Below, piece after piece: positions 60,581 to 64,000 of a DNA stretch of 64,000 bases. A model generated the notes under the pieces. It was given only the letters and a program-made list of their open reading frames with translations. It searched no databases and was not told where the DNA came from. Positions within the stretch are counted from its first letter, which is position 1, and the number at the start of each line of letters is the position of its first letter. The position numbers and the translations under genes are program-made. Source of the DNA: Bog-159 sp049511415 (GTDB taxonomy: Bacteria; Acidobacteriota; Terriglobia; Bryobacterales; Bryobacteraceae); assembly GCA_049511415.1 (NCBI GenBank), contig JBEKYC010000035.1, positions 5,555 to 69,554 of the forward strand. The letters run 5' to 3'.

Positions 60581-62482
60581 GTGAAATCGTTTTCTCTTTT
60601 CAGCCTGCTGACCTTCGCCACTACCTGCGGGCTGTGCGCGCAAACCAACTCCCCGGCCAAAATCACCGTGGGTAACCTCGAAATCACCGGCATCCCCAAC
60701 GACTGGACCTCCCGCCATCTGGTCTTCTCCAACCCCGGCACGGAGGACGAAGCCATCCGCAACGGCACGCACGACCGTTGGCTCAAAATCGTGAACGATC
60801 CCCGCTACGTGCTGCAGCAGTTGCAGCGCCGCCAGCCCGCGCAAGGACCCGCCGGCCCGCAGCTCGCCGCCCTCGGCATCACTGCCGGGCCGCCCGCCGC
60901 ATCCTTCGCGCCATCCGTTCCCGCCCCCGGCACAAACGCCGCCCGCGCGTCTGCCTCCCTCAAACCCAGCCTGCTCGCCGGCCGTGCCCAACTCGCCTTC
61001 CACCCCATGGCCGGCTTGGGCGTCTCCAGTAACCGCCGCCTGCATAAGGACTGGAGCGAGTCCCTCGGCGCGGGCGCCATGGGACTCACCACCTTCCCCG
61101 CCAAGTACAGCTTCAGCACCAGCGCCGCAAGCTGCGCCAACGACTACGTGGCTTTCTCCACCGGCATCCTGGGCGCCGCCACGCAAGCCACCATCGTCGC
61201 CTACAAGAATCTCTATGCCGCCTGCTCCGGCCAAGGCTCCGTGCCCACGGTCGCCTGGCAGTACAACACCGCGGGTGACAGCTTTCTGTCCCCGGTCCTC
61301 TCTCTCGATGGGACCCAGATCGCCTACGTCCAATACGTCTGCACCGCGAACTGCGGCGCCACCGACGAAGTCGACCTCTCCAGCCTCGTCATTCTGAAGT
61401 GGGCTTCCAACCAGTCCCTGGTCACATTGTCCAGCACCGCCGCGGCTTCCTATCGCGCGTGCGCCGCTCCCTGCATGACCGCGCTGACCTACGCCAATAG
61501 CGGCTTCTCCGGCTTCTCTTCGCCTTTCTATGACTACGCCAACGACATCGTCTATATCGGCGACGACTCCGGCGCGCTCCACAAATTCACCGGTGTCTTC
61601 AAGGGCACGCCCGCCGAAGTCACCACCAGCCCATGGCCTGTCATCGTCAACGCCGCCTACTCTCTTTCCCAGCCCGTGCTCGATTCCGTCTCCGGCAAAA
61701 TCTTCATCGGCAACACGGGCGGCTATTACTATTCCGTGAACGCCTCCACCGCTGCTATCTCCGGCGCTTCCGCGCAGCTCGATTTCGTCTATGGCCTGTG
61801 GGACGCTCCCCTGGTCGATTCCAGCGCCCAGATGACCTACGCCTTCGCCGGCAACGACGGCCAGACGAACTGCTACGACGAATATAGCGGCGAATACGGT
61901 TGCAGCGGCGTCTTTTCCTTTCCCACCAGCTTTACTGATCTCGCCAATGTGGAAACACAGGTGTATGTTGGCTATTACCCGCTCTTCACCGGGGCTTTCG
62001 ATAACATCTATCTGACTTCCAATGCATCCAGCCCCACCGGCCACCTCTATGTCTGCGGCGAGACTGACTACGACTTCGTCCAGACCCTGAATCAGATCCC
62101 CATCAGCGCCAATGTGATGGGTGGCCAGTCGGTCAGTTCCTATTACCTGGGCGATGGCTACCCCTGCTCGGCGGTTACCGAGTTCTATAATTCGAATCAA
62201 GCCAAGGACTATATCTTCCTGAGTGTGGAAGGCGCTTACCAGGGTTGCACCCAGGACACCGGCTGCGTCTTCGGCTTCAACGTCACCAGCGGCGCCGTGC
62301 CCACCGCCCCCACCGCCGGCAGCGCCGAAGCCGGAGGCACCAGCGCCATCGTGATCGACAACGCCAGCGCCGCCGCGGGCGCGTCCCAAATCTACTTCAC
62401 CACCCTCGGCAATACCGGAACCTGCGCCACCTCCGCCAGCACCGGCTTGTGCGCCGTCCAGACTTCCCAATCGGCGCCATAA
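60581..62482 (+). CDS. Secreted beta-propeller-like protein of an acidobacterial family
   Basis: 633 residues from GTG 60581 with AGGAGGAA upstream. Signal peptide MKSFSLFSLLTFATTCGLCAQ. After a linker rich in Ala/Pro there are repeated blade-like segments (GDSFLSPVLSLDGTQIAYVQ, FYDYANDIVYIGDDSGALHK, PVLDSVSGKIFIGNTGGYYY, APLVDSSAQMTYAFAGNDGQ) each about 60 residues apart. The aromatic/glycine pattern is that of PQQ- or WD-like propellers. No enzyme motif is visible. Many Cys residues (CTANCGATDE, YSGEYGCSGV, CTQDTGCVFG) suggest disulphides in the exported protein. It is monocistronic with a G/C hairpin just upstream. Confidence 0.75.
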   Translation: MKSFSLFSLLTFATTCGLCAQTNSPAKITVGNLEITGIPNDWTSRHLVFSNPGTEDEAIRNGTHDRWLKIVNDPRYVLQQLQRRQPAQGPAGPQLAALGITAGPPAASFAPSVPAPGTNAARASASLKPSLLAGRAQLAFHPMAGLGVSSNRRLHKDWSESLGAGAMGLTTFPAKYSFSTSAASCANDYVAFSTGILGAATQATIVAYKNLYAACSGQGSVPTVAWQYNTAGDSFLSPVLSLDGTQIAYVQYVCTANCGATDEVDLSSLVILKWASNQSLVTLSSTAAASYRACAAPCMTALTYANSGFSGFSSPFYDYANDIVYIGDDSGALHKFTGVFKGTPAEVTTSPWPVIVNAAYSLSQPVLDSVSGKIFIGNTGGYYYSVNASTAAISGASAQLDFVYGLWDAPLVDSSAQMTYAFAGNDGQTNCYDEYSGEYGCSGVFSFPTSFTDLANVETQVYVGYYPLFTGAFDNIYLTSNASSPTGHLYVCGETDYDFVQTLNQIPISANVMGGQSVSSYYLGDGYPCSAVTEFYNSNQAKDYIFLSVEGAYQGCTQDTGCVFGFNVTSGAVPTAPTAGSAEAGGTSAIVIDNASAAAGASQIYFTTLGNTGTCATSASTGLCAVQTSQSAP

Positions 62483-62754
62483 ATACTTCGCCAGCCGTAT
62501 GACATCGGCAATCACCGTAAGACAAGAGGGCTGGGGCCCTGTCATACACAGGCAAACGCGTGATTACGCCATCTTAGTAACTCCGGCCAGTCCGATTTGT
62601 CGATTTCGGATGATAAACTTCGCCTTCCCTATAGCTTTCCACGGATTTGCCCCTTATAATGAATGGCAATTGTGTTCAGCGCTTCCTATAACAGTATTCG
62701 GCCCTCAAGCATCATTTGTTCTGTAAACAAACGTAAGACAAACAGGAGTAACCA
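62483..62754. other. Intergenic region with possible promoter for the small-peptide gene
   Basis: 272 bases without a recognised gene. A consensus -10 TATAAT lies at 62655-62660, about 95 bases before the peptide start, but no good -35 is paired with it. The region is more AT-rich than its surroundings. Nothing else clear was seen. Confidence 0.4.
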
Positions 62755-62934
62755 ATGAGCCGTTTCCAAGAGACCAACCGGGTAACTCAACAGCCCGAAA
62801 TCGCCCCGGGCGCGAAGAAACCATATCAGAAGCCCGCCGTGCGCTACGAGCGTGTCTTCGAAACCTCGGCCCTCACCTGCGGCAAAGTCCAGACCACCCA
62901 GTCCGGCTGCCACCAGAACAGGAAAACGTCGTAG
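62755..62934 (+). CDS. 59-residue peptide with YxxP motif, possible RiPP precursor
   Basis: 59 residues from ATG 62755 with AGGAG 7 bases upstream. The N-terminal half is polar (FQETNRVTQQPEIAPGAKKP) and leads to YQKPAVRYERVFETSALTCG, then KVQTTQSGCHQNRKTS. The YxxP-x-V start resembles the leader of lasso peptides and other RiPPs read by RRE (PqqD-like) domains. The tail has two Cys about 11 residues apart and several Thr/Ser. No RRE, cyclase, lanthionine synthase or radical-SAM gene is seen within the window. The next gene is an S53 peptidase, which could process it. The identity as a precursor is inference from the motif. Confidence 0.5.
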   Translation: MSRFQETNRVTQQPEIAPGAKKPYQKPAVRYERVFETSALTCGKVQTTQSGCHQNRKTS

Positions 62935-62979
62935 CCCGCCGGCCGCGATGAAAGGATCTTTCAGAGAGGAAAAGCGAAC

Positions 62980-64000
62980 ATGAACCTCAGCCAACCTAAC
63001 CTTCGCCGGCTCTCCATCGGGCTCACGATGGGAGCCCTCGTTGCCCTCGGCCTGCTGCTATATACGCCTGTCTTCGGCGATTACTCCCGCATCCTGATTA
63101 CCAGCAAGATCGACGAAACCCAGTTGGTCCGGCTCCGCGGCAACACCCGCCCGGAAGCCAACCCCAAGTTCGACCGGGGCCGAGTGGATGACAGCTTCCC
63201 CATGCCGCACTTGATGTTGCAGTTGAAGCGTGCGCCCCAACTGGAGCAGGAGTTCGCCCAGTTCACCGAATCGCTCACCGACAAAAACTCCCCCAACTTC
63301 CGCCACTGGATGCTGGCTTTCGAACAAGGGGAGAAGTACGGCGTGGCGCAGGAAGATATCGACACCATCACGCAATGGCTTGAGTCTCACGGCTTCACGG
63401 TCGATGGCGTCCAGCCCAACAAAATGGTGATGGAGTTCTCCGGCACGGCCGGCCAGATCCGCGAAGCCTTCCACACCGAGATTCACTACCTCGAAGTGGG
63501 CGGCCAGTCGCACTTCGCCAACATGAGCGATCCACGGATTCCCCGCGCGCTCGCGCCCGCCGTCGTCGGCGTGGTGTCCATGCACGATTTCAAGCCGCAC
63601 CCGCACCTGGTGCCCCGCGGCAACTATACGTTTTCCGGCTGCGGCTCCAACTGCTATGCGCTGGTGCCCGCCGACTTCCAGACCATCTACAACCTGAATC
63701 CGCTGTACCGGCAGGGAATCAACGGCAAAGGCCAGACCATCACCGTGGTGGAGTCCTCCGATACCTACAGCACCGATGTAGCCACCTACCGCAGTACGTT
63801 TCTCACCGGGTACACGGGCGGCACTGTGACAAAATCGAATCCGAGCGGCAGCTCCGCTTGCACCGATCAAGTTAACGCCGCGGACGGCGAGGCGGACCTG
63901 GATGCGGAGATTGCCAGCGCCATAGCGCCCAACGCGACCATCGTGGTAGCAGTATGCGATCAAGGCCCGCTGAATGCGGTCCAGAATCTGGTCAACTCCG
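62980..64000 (+). CDS. S53 family (sedolisin/kumamolisin) peptidase, 3' partial
   Basis: 340 codons visible from ATG 62980, running off the window. A membrane or signal segment (LSIGLTMGALVALGLLLYTP) is followed by a pro-kumamolisin activation domain (PHLMLQLKRAPQLEQEFAQF, HWMLAFEQGEKYGVAQEDID, GTAGQIREAFHTEIHYLEVG). The start of the catalytic domain shows LVPADFQTIYNLNPLYRQGI, GKGQTITVVESSDTY and GEADLDAEIASAIAP, where the Glu and Asp in GE-x-x-LD are the expected catalytic pair. The Ser in SGTS lies beyond the window. The enzyme is secreted, acid-active and self-processing. It follows the small-peptide gene by 45 bases and is likely cotranscribed. Confidence 0.88.
   Translation, partial: MNLSQPNLRRLSIGLTMGALVALGLLLYTPVFGDYSRILITSKIDETQLVRLRGNTRPEANPKFDRGRVDDSFPMPHLMLQLKRAPQLEQEFAQFTESLTDKNSPNFRHWMLAFEQGEKYGVAQEDIDTITQWLESHGFTVDGVQPNKMVMEFSGTAGQIREAFHTEIHYLEVGGQSHFANMSDPRIPRALAPAVVGVVSMHDFKPHPHLVPRGNYTFSGCGSNCYALVPADFQTIYNLNPLYRQGINGKGQTITVVESSDTYSTDVATYRSTFLTGYTGGTVTKSNPSGSSACTDQVNAADGEADLDAEIASAIAPNATIVVAVCDQGPLNAVQNLVNS

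Noticed and set aside
60476..62545. 689-codon minus-strand frame opposite the beta-propeller gene
   Set aside because: Gly/Ala/Val/Asp-rich low-complexity shadow. The plus-strand gene has a ribosome-binding site and a signal peptide.
1..64000. CRISPR array, tRNA/rRNA genes, transposase or phage genes
   Set aside because: No regularly spaced repeats, cloverleaf or rRNA-like tracts, and no IS or phage signature were recognised by reading.

Overview
The window looks like a chromosomal segment of an acidobacterium of the Solibacter/Bryobacter type. This is inferred from the gene families: secreted proteins with carboxypeptidase-regulatory-like repeats, a quinoprotein dehydrogenase with its own dihaem cytochrome, a sedolisin (S53) peptidase, glycoside hydrolases, Ig-like/beta-helix surface proteins, and a short 'STGP' family common in that phylum. 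The DNA is GC-rich with dense, overlapping genes. No rRNA, tRNA, CRISPR array, transposase or phage gene was recognised.

Left half (1-33 kb), mostly minus strand, mixed metabolism and secreted enzymes. It holds the tail of a class B acid phosphatase, a small HExxH protein, an acyl-CoA synthetase, and a trehalose-6-phosphate synthase fused to a membrane sensor/HAMP module. Next come an acetyltransferase, a TPR protein, a TetR regulator with a membrane-anchored methyltransferase, and a cytochrome c/PQQ dehydrogenase pair. Two tandem carboxypeptidase-regulatory-like secreted proteins follow, then pxpB-pxpC with a DUF4136 protein, a large beta-helix protein with a gene-free upstream region rich in hairpins, and hypA-hypB. 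The rest is a GH9 endoglucanase with a DUF3455 protein, two small genes flanked by copies of a short 3'-end repeat, an ADP-forming acyl-CoA synthetase/GNAT fusion with a DUF1858-like protein, a GH2 beta-galactosidase, and a MauE-thioredoxin-thioredoxin fusion.

Right half (33.4-60.5 kb), almost all plus strand: one large exopolysaccharide (EPS)/O-antigen-type locus. A NusG-paralogue (UpxY/RfaH-like) antiterminator gene leads it. Between two candidate promoters and this gene lies a sequence matching the proteobacterial JUMPstart/ops element. Then come a ribbon-helix-helix-like small protein, a Wza-type export protein, a Wzc-type tyrosine kinase, asparagine synthase, a Wzm/Wzt ABC exporter, two paralogous methyltransferases (one inverted), a GT87-like membrane protein, seven soluble or GT2/GT4/GT9/CgeB-like glycosyltransferases, a Wzy-like polymerase, a carbamoyltransferase and a heparinase-II/III-like protein. 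Many neighbours overlap by 4 bases, which indicates translational coupling. The locus mixes Wza/Wzc/Wzy parts with an ABC exporter and has no visible flippase or initiating phosphoglycosyltransferase.

Right end (60.5-64 kb): a secreted beta-propeller-like protein, a 59-residue peptide gene with a YxxP motif and a Cys-containing tail (possible RiPP precursor), and the start of an S53 pro-peptidase running off the window.
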